Assembly (NCBI RefSeq): GCF_018449695.1
Contig: NZ_JAAVUY010000024.1
Location: 1-64,000 of the forward strand
Source: Bradyrhizobium sp. dw_411
GTDB taxonomy: Bacteria; Pseudomonadota; Alphaproteobacteria; Rhizobiales; Xanthobacteraceae
Length of the DNA: 64,000 bases
Reading direction: 5' to 3'
Below the pieces are notes generated by a model that searched no databases, was not told where the DNA came from, and saw only the letters and a list, made by a program, of their open reading frames with translations. This document shows positions 53,837 to 62,941 of the stretch, one piece after another (within the stretch, counting starts at the first letter, position 1; the number at the start of each line of letters is the position of its first letter). The position numbers and the translations under genes are program-made.

Positions 53837-54538
53837 TTATTCCGGCTGGCCGATCGATACCTTCAACGTGCCGACGCCATCGACGCCGCATTCGATCTGG
53901 TCGCCGGGCTTCAGCGCCGAGACGCCGGCCGGGGTGCCCGTCATGATGATATCGCCGGCGGCGAGCGCCACCTGCTCCGACAGTTTCTCGATAATTTCAG
54001 GCACGCTCCAGATCAATTCCGTGAGGTCGCCCTTCTGCTGTTCGGTGCCGTTGACCGTGAGCCAGATTTTGCCCTTGCTGGGATGGCCGATCTTCGAGGC
54101 CGGCTGCAGCGCGCCGCAGGGCGCCGAATAGTCGAACGACTTGCCGACTTCCCAGGGCCGCTCTTTCTTGCGCGAAGCGATCTGCAGGTCGCGCCGGGTC
54201 AGGTCGATGCCGACGCCGTAGCCGTAGATGTGTTCGTTGGCCTTGGCCGCTGGGATGTTGAGGCCGCCGCTCTTCATGGCAACGATGAGTTCGACCTCGT
54301 GATGGAAATCCTTGGTCAGCGGCGGGTAGGGCACCGTGCCGCCGTCCTGAACGATCATGTCGGCATGCTTGGCGAAGAAGAACGGCAGCGCCCGTTCGTC
54401 ATTTCCCATCTCGCGGATGTGCTCAAGATAATTACGCCCGACGCACCAGATACGGCGGACCGGAAAGGATTTGCCTTCGCCGGCAACGGGGATCGAAGCT
54501 TGCGGCGGCGGGGGAATGACAAAGGAGGTTGCGCTCAT
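53837..54538 (-). CDS. Fumarylacetoacetate hydrolase-family protein
   Basis: A 233-residue single-domain FAH protein: CVGRNYLEHIREMGN, the metal-binding Glu region DFHHEVELIVAM, GYGVGIDLTRRDLQ and GDIIMTGTPAGVSAL. It resembles FAHD1/YcgM acylpyruvate hydrolase or oxaloacetate decarboxylase members. The exact substrate is unknown. It is the only gene on its strand before the LPS-type exporter gene, 46 bases downstream of that gene, so they may be co-transcribed by chance of position. Confidence 0.9.
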   Translation of the reverse strand: MSATSFVIPPPPQASIPVAGEGKSFPVRRIWCVGRNYLEHIREMGNDERALPFFFAKHADMIVQDGGTVPYPPLTKDFHHEVELIVAMKSGGLNIPAAKANEHIYGYGVGIDLTRRDLQIASRKKERPWEVGKSFDYSAPCGALQPASKIGHPSKGKIWLTVNGTEQQKGDLTELIWSVPEIIEKLSEQVALAAGDIIMTGTPAGVSALKPGDQIECGVDGVGTLKVSIGQPE

Positions 54539-54584
54539 GAGGGGATCTCGGTGGGTTGGGGATGGAAACTTGAAGGCTTAAGCT

Positions 54585-56393
54585 TTACGCGGTTGCGCTG
54601 ATCGGCGCCAGCGTTGGGGGACCGGCATCGCGGTGTTGCAGCCGGAAGAACGACGCATAGCGCCCGCCACGGCGCAGCAGATCGTCATGCGGCCCGCGCT
54701 CGACGATCTCGCCGCCCTCGACTACCAGGATGGCGTCGGCGTGCATGATGGTGTGGAGGCGGTGGGCAATCACGATGGTGGTGCGGTTCTGGCAGAGATG
54801 CTCGATCGCTTCCTGGACCTGCTTTTCGGATTCCGAATCCAGCGCCGCGGTGGCTTCATCGAGCAGGATGATCGGGGCATTTTTCACCAGCGCGCGCGCC
54901 ACCGCGATGCGCTGGCGCTGGCCGCCAGAGAGTTGTGTGCCGTGCTCGCCGACCGGCGTGTCATACCCAAGCGGAAAGCCCATGATGAAGTCGTGCGCGC
55001 AGGCGGCCTGTGCCGCCGCGACAATCTCGGCCTGGGTCGCGCCGACCTTGCCGAAGGCGATGTTGGCCCCGATGGTGTCGCGGAACAGATAGACGTCCTG
55101 TCCGACATAGGCGGTCTGCTGGCGCAGCGATTTGCGCGACACCGCCGAAATGTTCTGGCCGTCGATCAGGATATCGCCGCCGGTGACTTCGTAAAATCGC
55201 AGCAGCAACGCCAGCACCGTCGACTTGCCGCCGCCGGAGGGGCCGACCAGCGCGGTGACCTTGCCGGGCTCGGCGACAAAGCTCATGCGACTCAGCACCG
55301 GCTCGTTCGCGCGATAGGCAAACGACACGTCGCGCAATTCGACCCGCGCATCGACCAGCTTCAGTGCGGGCTTGTCGTCATCGTCAGGCTCGCTGGCCGG
55401 ACTGTCGACGATCTCCAGCAATTTACGGGCGCCGATCAGGCTGGAGTTCAATTCGATGTTCAGCCGCGCCAGCCGCTTGGCCGGCTCGTAGGCCAACAGG
55501 AACGCGGTCAGGAACGAGAAGAATTGCCCCGGCGTGGCGCCGAGCGCGACCACGCTGTAGCCGCCATACATCAATCCGCCCGCGACGGCCAAACCGCCCA
55601 GCGTCTCCATCAGCGGGCTCGATCGGTTCGAGACCCGCGCCATCTTGTTGGCGTTCTCTTCGACGGCGGTGATGCTGGCGTCGATACGCTCGCGCATCGT
55701 CTGTTCCAGCGTGAACGCCTTGACGGTGCGGATGCCCTGCAGCGATTCCTGCATGGTCTCGAGAATGTCGGCGGTGCCTGAGAATTGCGTATGCGCGAGG
55801 CCCTTGATGCGCTTGACGAGTTTGCGCAGCACCAGCATCGCCGGCGGCGCCACCGCGAACCCAAGCAGCGCCATATAGGGATCCTGCATCAGCATCACGG
55901 CGACCAGCCCAACCAGCGACAGCACGTCGCGTCCGACGGCGTTGATCAGGAGGCTGAGCACCTGGGTGACGGAATTGGCGCCCGCGGTCAGCCGCGCCAG
56001 GAATTCGGAGGAGTGCCGTTCCGAGAAAAAGGCGATGCTCTCGCTCATCAGCTTGGAGAACAACTGGCGCTGGTTGTTGGCCAGAATGGCGTTGGAGATC
56101 TTCGACAGGATCACCTGATGGCCATAGGTGGCCGCGCCCTTGATGATGAAGATCACCACCGTAATGCCCGAGAGTATCGCGATGCCACGGACGTTCTTGT
56201 CGACATAGGCCTGGTTGATCACCTGTCCCAGCAGATAGGCCGATCCGGCCGTGGTCGCGGCCGACACCGCCATCAGCGCGAACGCCATCAGATAGCGCCG
56301 CCAGTAAAGCGCGCCCTGTTCCATGACCAGGCGGCGAATCAGGATCGCGGCGCCGTAGGGATCGTCGGTGATTTTCTTCGGAAGTTCGGTCAT
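54585..56393 (-). CDS. ABC exporter of the MsbA/lipid A type
   Basis: A 602-residue half-exporter with an N-terminal six-helix membrane domain (about 30-330) and an ATPase domain with Walker A GPSGGGKST, signature LSGGQRQRIAVARAL and Walker B IILLDEATAALDSES. I chose the ATG at 56393; the frame extends upstream to 56606 without a clear ribosome site. Neighbouring LPS-core genes support a lipid A or lipid-linked glycan flippase, but multidrug-type relatives look alike. Confidence 0.87.
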   Translation of the reverse strand: MTELPKKITDDPYGAAILIRRLVMEQGALYWRRYLMAFALMAVSAATTAGSAYLLGQVINQAYVDKNVRGIAILSGITVVIFIIKGAATYGHQVILSKISNAILANNQRQLFSKLMSESIAFFSERHSSEFLARLTAGANSVTQVLSLLINAVGRDVLSLVGLVAVMLMQDPYMALLGFAVAPPAMLVLRKLVKRIKGLAHTQFSGTADILETMQESLQGIRTVKAFTLEQTMRERIDASITAVEENANKMARVSNRSSPLMETLGGLAVAGGLMYGGYSVVALGATPGQFFSFLTAFLLAYEPAKRLARLNIELNSSLIGARKLLEIVDSPASEPDDDDKPALKLVDARVELRDVSFAYRANEPVLSRMSFVAEPGKVTALVGPSGGGKSTVLALLLRFYEVTGGDILIDGQNISAVSRKSLRQQTAYVGQDVYLFRDTIGANIAFGKVGATQAEIVAAAQAACAHDFIMGFPLGYDTPVGEHGTQLSGGQRQRIAVARALVKNAPIILLDEATAALDSESEKQVQEAIEHLCQNRTTIVIAHRLHTIMHADAILVVEGGEIVERGPHDDLLRRGGRYASFFRLQHRDAGPPTLAPISATA

Positions 56394-56545
56394 CCGCGTT
56401 CCATTGACATCGTTAGGCAAGCGTTTGCCCCAAGCGTTTGCCATATGTGTCAGGGTTGCTCCGAAACGTCCGTCTCCTTGCCCGCAATAGAGGGGTTTTT
56501 CAAGCCAAATCAGGCCTTGCGCCCAGATGGATTTAAGAGGCGATT

Positions 56546-57559
56546 TTAGGCCGATACCGCTTGTTCGAGCTCGCCATGGCGTTCCCGGAACAGTTTCTCT
56601 TCCCACGCCAGCGCGTGCCGGGCGATGGTGTCGAGATCCTCATATTGCGGGGTCCAGTCCAGCACGCTGCGGATACGGCTGGTATCGGCGACCATGGTCA
56701 TGATGTCGCCGGGCCGGCGCGCGGCATGTTGAACCGCGAAATTGCGCCCGCAGACGCGCCGCACCGCTTCGATGGTTTCCAGCACCGAGTAGCCGCGGCC
56801 ATAGCCGCAATTGAGCGTCGCCGAACTGCCGCCGCTGCGCAGATAGTCGAGCGCCGCGCGATGCGCTTGCGCGAGATCGCTGACATGGATGAAATCCCGG
56901 ATGCAGCTTCCGTCCGGCGTCGGATAATCAGTGCCGAACACATCGATCTTGGCGCGCTGGCCGGTCGCGGCTTCGACCGCGATCTTGAGCAGGTGCGTTG
57001 CGCCCACGGTGGCGAGACCGATCCGCGCCTGCGGGTCGGCGCCGGCCACGTTGAAGTAGCGCAGCACGACGTAGTTCATGTTGTGGGCCGAAGCGACATC
57101 ATGGAGCATGATCTCGGTCATCAGCTTCGAGGAGCCGTAGGGCGACAGCGGCCGGGTCGGCGCGTGCTCGGGCACCGGCACCTGATCCGGATTGCCATAG
57201 ACCGCCGCGGTCGATGAAAAGATGAAGCGCTCGACGCCGCATTTGACCGCGGCGTTCAGGAGATTGCGCGTGGTCATGGTGTTGTTGCGATAATAGCCGA
57301 GCGGATCGCGCATCGAGTCCGGCACGACGATAGAGCCCGCGAAGTGGATGATGCTTTCGACCTTGTGCTGGGCGATCACGCCCTCGACGAGATTCTCATC
57401 CGCGGCGTCGCCAATGAACAGCGGCACGCCTTCGGGCAGGAACGCGGAAAAGCCGGTGGAGAGGTTGTCGATCACGACAACATTTTCGCCGGCTTCCACC
57501 AGCGCCTGAACCATGTGACTTCCGATATAGCCGGCGCCGCCGGTGACAAGCACACTCAT
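56546..57559 (-). CDS. galE: UDP-glucose 4-epimerase
   Basis: Interconverts UDP-glucose and UDP-galactose for surface glycans. The 337 residues include VTGGAGYIGSHMVQALVEAG, FIFSSTAAVYGNP and the catalytic YGSSK. I chose the ATG at 57559; the longer frame starts 12 bases upstream at 57571. It is transcribed toward the MsbA-like gene, with 152 bases between. Confidence 0.92.
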   Translation of the reverse strand: MSVLVTGGAGYIGSHMVQALVEAGENVVVIDNLSTGFSAFLPEGVPLFIGDAADENLVEGVIAQHKVESIIHFAGSIVVPDSMRDPLGYYRNNTMTTRNLLNAAVKCGVERFIFSSTAAVYGNPDQVPVPEHAPTRPLSPYGSSKLMTEIMLHDVASAHNMNYVVLRYFNVAGADPQARIGLATVGATHLLKIAVEAATGQRAKIDVFGTDYPTPDGSCIRDFIHVSDLAQAHRAALDYLRSGGSSATLNCGYGRGYSVLETIEAVRRVCGRNFAVQHAARRPGDIMTMVADTSRIRSVLDWTPQYEDLDTIARHALAWEEKLFRERHGELEQAVSA

Positions 57560-57665
57560 GAGCTCACCCATCCCGATTATTTGGGACGATGCTAGCCGGG
57601 CTGCGGTGAAGAGGGGGTTTCAGCACAAGTGAACTGGCCACTATGCTTAATGTTGCGTATAGGGA

Positions 57666-58733
57666 ATGCGCGAAATGGAGCCTGACGTGGGAATCCCGGA
57701 TATTTCCGCCGAAAATCTGCAACTGATCGTACCGAATCTGCACAGGCGCTATTCGGGCGTCACCGCGACCAATCGCATGGTGGCGCCGAAACTGGCCCGA
57801 TTGTTTAACGCGGGCTGGCTTGGTTCCAACGCGCCCGACGGCATCGCGCGGATGTCGTTCGCCGATCTCCTAAAATGCTGGCGACGCCGAACGCCACTGA
57901 TCTGGCACGCGCGGCGCAACAACGAGATGATCGTGGGCGTGCTGCTGAGAACGCTTGGCTGGCCGCTGAAACTGGTGTTCACCTCGGCGGCGCAACGTCA
58001 TCACACCTGGATCACGCGCTGGCTGATCCGGCGGATGGACGCGATCATCGCGACCAGCGAGATTTCAGCGTCGTTTCTCAAGCGCCCCGCGACTGTAATC
58101 ATGCACGGCGTCGATACGGATATCTATGCGCCGCCGGCCGATCGTGCGGCGGCGTTCGCGGCGGCTTCATTGCCTGGGCGCTACGCGATTGGTTGTTTCG
58201 GCCGGGTACGCGCGCAGAAGGGCAGCGACGTGTTTGTGGACGCGATGTGCCGGCTGTTGCCGCGCTATCCTGATTTCACGGCCGTGTTGGTCGGTGCGAT
58301 CACGCCGGAGCAGGCGGGATTCGCCAACGATCTGAAGCAACGCATCGCAGCGGCGGGCCTGCAATCGCGCATCGTCATCGCGGGCGAGTTGGAAATCGAG
58401 GAAGTGCAGCGCTGGTATCAGCGGCTGACGATCTACGCGTTCACCTCGCGCAATGAAGGCTTTGGCCTGACTCTGATCGAGGCGATGTCGGTCGGCGCGG
58501 CGCTGGTGGCCTCGCGCGCGGGTGCTGCCGAGCTTGTGGTCGAGGATGGCGTCACAGGAATATTGACGCCGACAGGTGATGCCGAGGCGCTGGCCGCCGT
58601 ACTCGAGCCGCTGATGCGCGATCCCAATTCTGCCGCTGCGATGGGCGCGCGGGCGCGGGCAAGAGTATTGGAGAAATTCAGCCTCGATGCCGAGGCGACC
58701 GCGATCGCAGGCGTCTATCGCACGCTGGTCTGA
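57666..58733 (+). CDS. GT4 glycosyltransferase, LpcC-like
   Basis: A 355-residue GT-B transferase with GRYAIGCFGRVRAQKGSDV and the donor motif NEGFGLTLIEAMSVGAALVAS. The N-lobe has IVPNLHRRYSGVTATNRMVAP, typical of the LPS-core mannosyltransferase (LpcC) group of rhizobia. It could start at 57675 instead. Its 3' end overlaps the convergent gmhB by 19 bases. Confidence 0.86.
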   Translation: MREMEPDVGIPDISAENLQLIVPNLHRRYSGVTATNRMVAPKLARLFNAGWLGSNAPDGIARMSFADLLKCWRRRTPLIWHARRNNEMIVGVLLRTLGWPLKLVFTSAAQRHHTWITRWLIRRMDAIIATSEISASFLKRPATVIMHGVDTDIYAPPADRAAAFAAASLPGRYAIGCFGRVRAQKGSDVFVDAMCRLLPRYPDFTAVLVGAITPEQAGFANDLKQRIAAAGLQSRIVIAGELEIEEVQRWYQRLTIYAFTSRNEGFGLTLIEAMSVGAALVASRAGAAELVVEDGVTGILTPTGDAEALAAVLEPLMRDPNSAAAMGARARARVLEKFSLDAEATAIAGVYRTLV

Positions 58734-59245
58734 GCCATCACATCGGCGACGAACGCGTCGAGGTCGCCGCCGGCAAACAGAAAGCCCGGCAATCCCGCAG
58801 CCTTGGCCGCCTCGATATCGCTTGAACGGTCGCCGATGACAAAGCTGCCTTGGTGCCGTACCGGCCAGTGTTTCATCAGATCAAGGATCATGCCGGGCTT
58901 TGGTTTTCGCCACGGATGATTTTCGAGATAGCCGGCGACCGTGCCGTCGGGATGATGTGCGCAATATCTGACATCGTCGATCACGGCGCCCTGTACTGTG
59001 AGTTCCGCGCGCATCCATTCATGAAGCGTGATCAGATCGCTCTCGGTGAAGAGGCCGCGCGCGACGCCGGATTGGTTGGTGAACAGGAACACGAAATACC
59101 CGGCGTCCTTCAATCGGCGGATCGCGTTGGCGACATTCGGCATCCAGCGAATCCGTTCGCGCGTGCCCATGTAGCCGTCGTCGTAATTGAGAACGCCGTC
59201 GCGATCGAGAAAGGCGGCCGGGCGAAGTGTGGAATCGATGCTCAT
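58715..59245 (-). CDS. gmhB: Heptose 1,7-bisphosphate phosphatase (HAD family)
   Basis: Removes the C7 phosphate of D-glycero-manno-heptose 1,7-bisphosphate. The 176 residues carry HAD motif I AAFLDRDGVLNYDDGYMG, motif II FLFTNQSGVARG, the zinc-loop region YCAHHPDGTVAGYLENHPWRKP and motif IV FVIGDRSSDIEAAKAAG. It is smaller than E. coli GmhB by about 15 residues, and its zinc loop is Cys/His-poor (no CxCRKP), so a histidinol-phosphatase-like variant is possible. It overlaps the heptosyltransferase gene by four bases. Confidence 0.85.
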   Translation of the reverse strand: MSIDSTLRPAAFLDRDGVLNYDDGYMGTRERIRWMPNVANAIRRLKDAGYFVFLFTNQSGVARGLFTESDLITLHEWMRAELTVQGAVIDDVRYCAHHPDGTVAGYLENHPWRKPKPGMILDLMKHWPVRHQGSFVIGDRSSDIEAAKAAGLPGFLFAGGDLDAFVADVMAQTSVR

Positions 59246-60303
59246 GTGTGTTGCGCCTCGGCCATTACGCGGGTCACGGTCGCGACCACGTCGGACGCTG
59301 GGATGTCCCGCATGCAGCGATGGTCGTTCATGGTGCAGATCGTGCGCTGGCAGGGTTGGCAGGATAACTGCGTTTTGGTCAGCACCGTCGCGGCGAGGCC
59401 GTTGAGCGGCGCCCACAGATAGGGACTGGTGGGGCCGAAAATGCCCATGGTCGGCGTCCCCGCTGCGGCCGCGATATGCATCAGTCCCGAATCATTCGAG
59501 ATCGCGACCTTGGCCGCAGCGACCGCCAGAATGCCGTTACGCAAATCCGTGCCGGTAAGGTCGCGCACGCGCGGGCCACCGGCGGCGACGATTTCGGTGG
59601 CAAGCGCCTTTTCGCCGGGGCCGCCGACCACCCAGACATCGAGGCCTTGCTCAGCCAGAAGCCGCGCCGCCTCCGGGTAATACGTCCAGCGCTTGGAGGC
59701 GCCGACCGAGCCCGGCCCCAGCGCCACGGCGGGCGCGGTGCCGAGCCCGTTCGCTTGCCGCCAGCGGATAACTTCACCAGCGGGAACCCGAAGCTGTGGC
59801 ACCGGCCATTCCCTGGGCAGCGGCGCGCCATCCGGCAGCGCCAGCGCGGCGTTCTTGTCGATAAACCGGGGCAGCGCCTTCTCGCCCCAGCGCCACTGAT
59901 TCAGCAGCCCAAACCTGGCTTCGCCGACGAAACCCACCCGTTCCGGTATGCCGGCCAGCGCAGGCGCCAGAGCCGCCTTCCAGGTGCGGGGCATCACCAG
60001 CACAGTCTTGTAGCCGCGTTGCCGCAATTGGGCTGCGAGTCCCCATTGTTTGGCCAAGGCGAGTTGGCGCCGGGGCAGGTCCCAGACGATCCGGGCGCGG
60101 ACATCCGGCATGTAATCGACCAGGGGAGCGCACAGCGAGGTCACCAGCAGGTCCACCGGCCGGTTCGGCCAGCGCTGCTTGAGCACCCGGACGACCGTGT
60201 GGCCGCGGACGAAATCGCCGATCCACATATAGGGGACGATCAGGATCGGCCGGGTATCGTCCCGATCCTCCACCGTTACTATATGGTCTGAATCTATATT
60301 CAT
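59242..60303 (-). CDS. LPS heptosyltransferase-family glycosyltransferase (GT9)
   Basis: A 353-residue GT9 protein: PILIVPYMWIGDFVRGHTVVR, ALGPGSVGASKRWTYYPEA, VWVVGGPGEK and ISNDSGLMHIAAAAGTPTMGIFG are heptosyltransferase II (WaaF) landmarks, as is QPCQRTICTMNDHRCMRDI near the C-terminus. It would add heptose to the LPS inner core. Coupled to gmhB by the ATGA overlap. Confidence 0.88.
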   Translation of the reverse strand: MNIDSDHIVTVEDRDDTRPILIVPYMWIGDFVRGHTVVRVLKQRWPNRPVDLLVTSLCAPLVDYMPDVRARIVWDLPRRQLALAKQWGLAAQLRQRGYKTVLVMPRTWKAALAPALAGIPERVGFVGEARFGLLNQWRWGEKALPRFIDKNAALALPDGAPLPREWPVPQLRVPAGEVIRWRQANGLGTAPAVALGPGSVGASKRWTYYPEAARLLAEQGLDVWVVGGPGEKALATEIVAAGGPRVRDLTGTDLRNGILAVAAAKVAISNDSGLMHIAAAAGTPTMGIFGPTSPYLWAPLNGLAATVLTKTQLSCQPCQRTICTMNDHRCMRDIPASDVVATVTRVMAEAQHT

Positions 60304-60465
60304 TTTATAAATGTCAGGCGCCCGTCCGCTCCAATCCGGTGGCGTAACCGCTCCCCGCCCGGAGGTAAAGTCGCGCGGCGGTCTTCACTACACCGCAGGA
60401 CCTAAGTTGCCTGCCAAGCGAGAGTGAGGCAAAGCTGGCATCCCACAAATCAGGGCAGGGTAGTC

Positions 60466-61446
60466 ATGTTGCTGGTGACCGGTGGCGCCGGTTTTATCGG
60501 GTCGAATGTCGTGGCCGCGCTCAACGATGCGGGTCGCGCCGATGTTGCTGTGTGCGATGTGCTTGGCCATGACGGCAAGTGGCGCAATCTCGCCAAGCGC
60601 CAGCTCGCCGATATCGTCCCGCCGGCGCAAGTGATGGACTGGCTCAAGGGCCGCCGGCTGGACGCGGTCCTTCATCTCGGTGCGATCTCGGAGACCACCG
60701 CGACCGATGGCGATCTCGTGATCGAAACCAATTTCCGGCTGTCGATGCGGCTGCTCGACTGGTGCACGGCCAATGCGACGCCGTTGATCTATGCATCTTC
60801 GGCCGCGACCTATGGCGACGGCGCACAAGGGTTTGCCGACGACCCGTCACTGGCGGCGCTGAAAACCTTGCGGCCGATGAATCTCTACGGCTGGAGCAAG
60901 CATCTGTTCGACATGGCGGTGGCCGAGCGCGCCGCCCGGGGCGAGAAGTTGCCGCCGCAATGGGCGGGTTTGAAATTCTTCAACGTATTCGGCCCCAATG
61001 AATATCACAAAGGCGCGATGATGAGCGTGCTGACGCGGCGCTTCGACGACATCAAGGCCGGCCGCGTCGTCGAGCTGTTCAAGTCGCATCGCGACGGCAT
61101 CGCCGACGGCGACCAGCGGCGCGACTTCATCTATGTGGATAACGTGGTGCGGGTGATGATGTGGCTGCTGGCGACGCCCTCGGTCAGCGGACTTTTCAAC
61201 GTCGGAACCGGCCATGCCCGCAGCTTCAAAGATTTGATGCTGTCGGCCTATGCCGCGCTCGGCACGGCACCCAACATCCGCTATATCGATATGCCCGTGG
61301 CGATCCGCGATAGTTACCAATACTTCACCCAAAGCGATGTCGATCGGCTGCAGCGCGCCGGTTATAATGGCGGCTTCACGGCGCTGGAAGATGCGGTCGG
61401 TCTTTACGTCAACGGTTATCTCGATCGCGCCGATCGGTTCCGCTGA
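60466..61446 (+). CDS. hldD: ADP-glyceromanno-heptose 6-epimerase
   Basis: Epimerises ADP-D-glycero- to ADP-L-glycero-manno-heptose. The 326 residues have VTGGAGFIGSNVVAALND, HLGAISETTATDGDLV and the catalytic YGWSK. The ATG at 60466 follows AGGGTAG. It starts the rightward unit hldD-hldE-waaL, divergent from the heptosyltransferase gene across 162 bases. Confidence 0.94.
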   Translation: MLLVTGGAGFIGSNVVAALNDAGRADVAVCDVLGHDGKWRNLAKRQLADIVPPAQVMDWLKGRRLDAVLHLGAISETTATDGDLVIETNFRLSMRLLDWCTANATPLIYASSAATYGDGAQGFADDPSLAALKTLRPMNLYGWSKHLFDMAVAERAARGEKLPPQWAGLKFFNVFGPNEYHKGAMMSVLTRRFDDIKAGRVVELFKSHRDGIADGDQRRDFIYVDNVVRVMMWLLATPSVSGLFNVGTGHARSFKDLMLSAYAALGTAPNIRYIDMPVAIRDSYQYFTQSDVDRLQRAGYNGGFTALEDAVGLYVNGYLDRADRFR

Positions 61447-61468
61447 CGGGCAACAGATGCGAGAATAG

Positions 61469-62941
61469 ATGTTTGATTTTGAAGCCCTGAGCGCTGCCAT
61501 CGTCCGCCAGACCGTGTTGTGTGTCGGCGATCTCATGCTCGACGAATTCGTCTATGGCGAGGTGTCGCGCATCTCGCCGGAAGCGCCGGCGCCTGTGATT
61601 GCGGTCCAGCGCACCGAAACGGATGTCGGCGGCGCCGGCAACGTCGCGCGCAACATCGCCTCGCTCGGCGCGCGCTGCATTTTCGTCGGCCTGATCGGCG
61701 AGGATGAGGCGGGCGGCCGGCTGAAGGCCAGGCTGGCGCAGGAAAGCCTGATCGAGAGCGTGCTGGTGCCGGATTCCTCGCGGCCGACGACGCGCAAGGT
61801 GCGTTTCGTTTCCGAACATTTCTCCACCCACATGCTGCGCGCCGATTGGGAAAAGGCGCAACCGGCCAGCGCCGAAATCGAGCAGAAACTGATCGATACC
61901 ATCCTGCCGCTGTTGCCGCGCGCCGACATCGTGCTGCTGTCGGACTACGCCAAGGGCGTGCTGACGGCGCGGGTGATCCGCAACGTAATCGACGCCGCGC
62001 GAAAGCTGGGCAAGCCCGTGATCGTCGATCCCAAGAGCACCAATTTCGCGATCTATCGTGGCGCGACGCTGCTGACGCCCAATCGCAAGGAATTCGCGGA
62101 AGCGACCCGCAGCCGCGCCGATTCGGTCGACAGCATCGCCGAAGCCGCGCAGGACGCGATGCAGCTTGCCGATTGCGAAGCAATATTAGTCACGCAGAGC
62201 GAACACGGCATGACGCTGGTGCCGCGCAGCGGCGACGTCATTCACGTGCCGGCTCATGCCGTCAAGGTGATCGACGTCTCGGGGGCGGGTGATACGGTTG
62301 CGGCCGTGCTGGCGGTGGCGCTGGCGACCAAAGCCGATTGGGAAACCGCCTTGCGGGTCGCGACCGCGGCGGCCGCAGTCGCCGTCAGCAAGAAAGGCAC
62401 CGCCAGCGTGTCGTCGGCGGAATTGCGGCGGAAAATCCTGCCGCATGCGGCGCGCGCGGCGGAAGAAAAGATCGTTGCCCAAAAAGGCGATCTGGAAACG
62501 CAGGTCGCGGACTGGCGCGAGCAGGGATTGCGGGTCGGTTTCACCAATGGCTGTTTCGATATTCTGCATCCCGGTCACGTCAGGGTTCTGACTGTGGCGC
62601 GCGGCGCCTGCGACCGCCTGATCGTCGGGCTGAACAGCGACGCCTCGGTGAAGCGGCTGAAAGGCGAGGGGCGCCCGGTACAGGACGAGCGCGCGCGAGC
62701 CGAAGTGCTGGCGTCGCTGGAAGCGGTCGATCTGGTGGTGATCTTCGAACAGGACACGCCGATCGACCTGATCACGCGGATCGTGCCGAGCGTGCTGGTC
62801 AAGGGTGGCGACTATACCCGCGAGAAAGTCGTCGGCCACGAGATCGTCGAAGCCAATGGCGGCGAAGTGCTGCTGGTCGACGTGTTGCCCGGTTTCAGCA
62901 CGACGTCGCTGGTCGATCGCGCACGGAGAGACAAGGCGTGA
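61469..62941 (+). CDS. hldE: Bifunctional heptose kinase/adenylyltransferase
   Basis: A 490-residue two-domain enzyme. Residues about 1-320 are the ribokinase-like heptose-7-phosphate 1-kinase (DVGGAGNVARNIASLG, catalytic GAGDT near residue 272). Residues about 350-490 are the adenylyltransferase, with FTNGCFDILHPGHVRVL, including the HxGH motif. It acts before and after GmhB. It is 22 bases after hldD and overlaps the next gene's GTG by four bases. Confidence 0.95.
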   Translation: MFDFEALSAAIVRQTVLCVGDLMLDEFVYGEVSRISPEAPAPVIAVQRTETDVGGAGNVARNIASLGARCIFVGLIGEDEAGGRLKARLAQESLIESVLVPDSSRPTTRKVRFVSEHFSTHMLRADWEKAQPASAEIEQKLIDTILPLLPRADIVLLSDYAKGVLTARVIRNVIDAARKLGKPVIVDPKSTNFAIYRGATLLTPNRKEFAEATRSRADSVDSIAEAAQDAMQLADCEAILVTQSEHGMTLVPRSGDVIHVPAHAVKVIDVSGAGDTVAAVLAVALATKADWETALRVATAAAAVAVSKKGTASVSSAELRRKILPHAARAAEEKIVAQKGDLETQVADWREQGLRVGFTNGCFDILHPGHVRVLTVARGACDRLIVGLNSDASVKRLKGEGRPVQDERARAEVLASLEAVDLVVIFEQDTPIDLITRIVPSVLVKGGDYTREKVVGHEIVEANGGEVLLVDVLPGFSTTSLVDRARRDKA

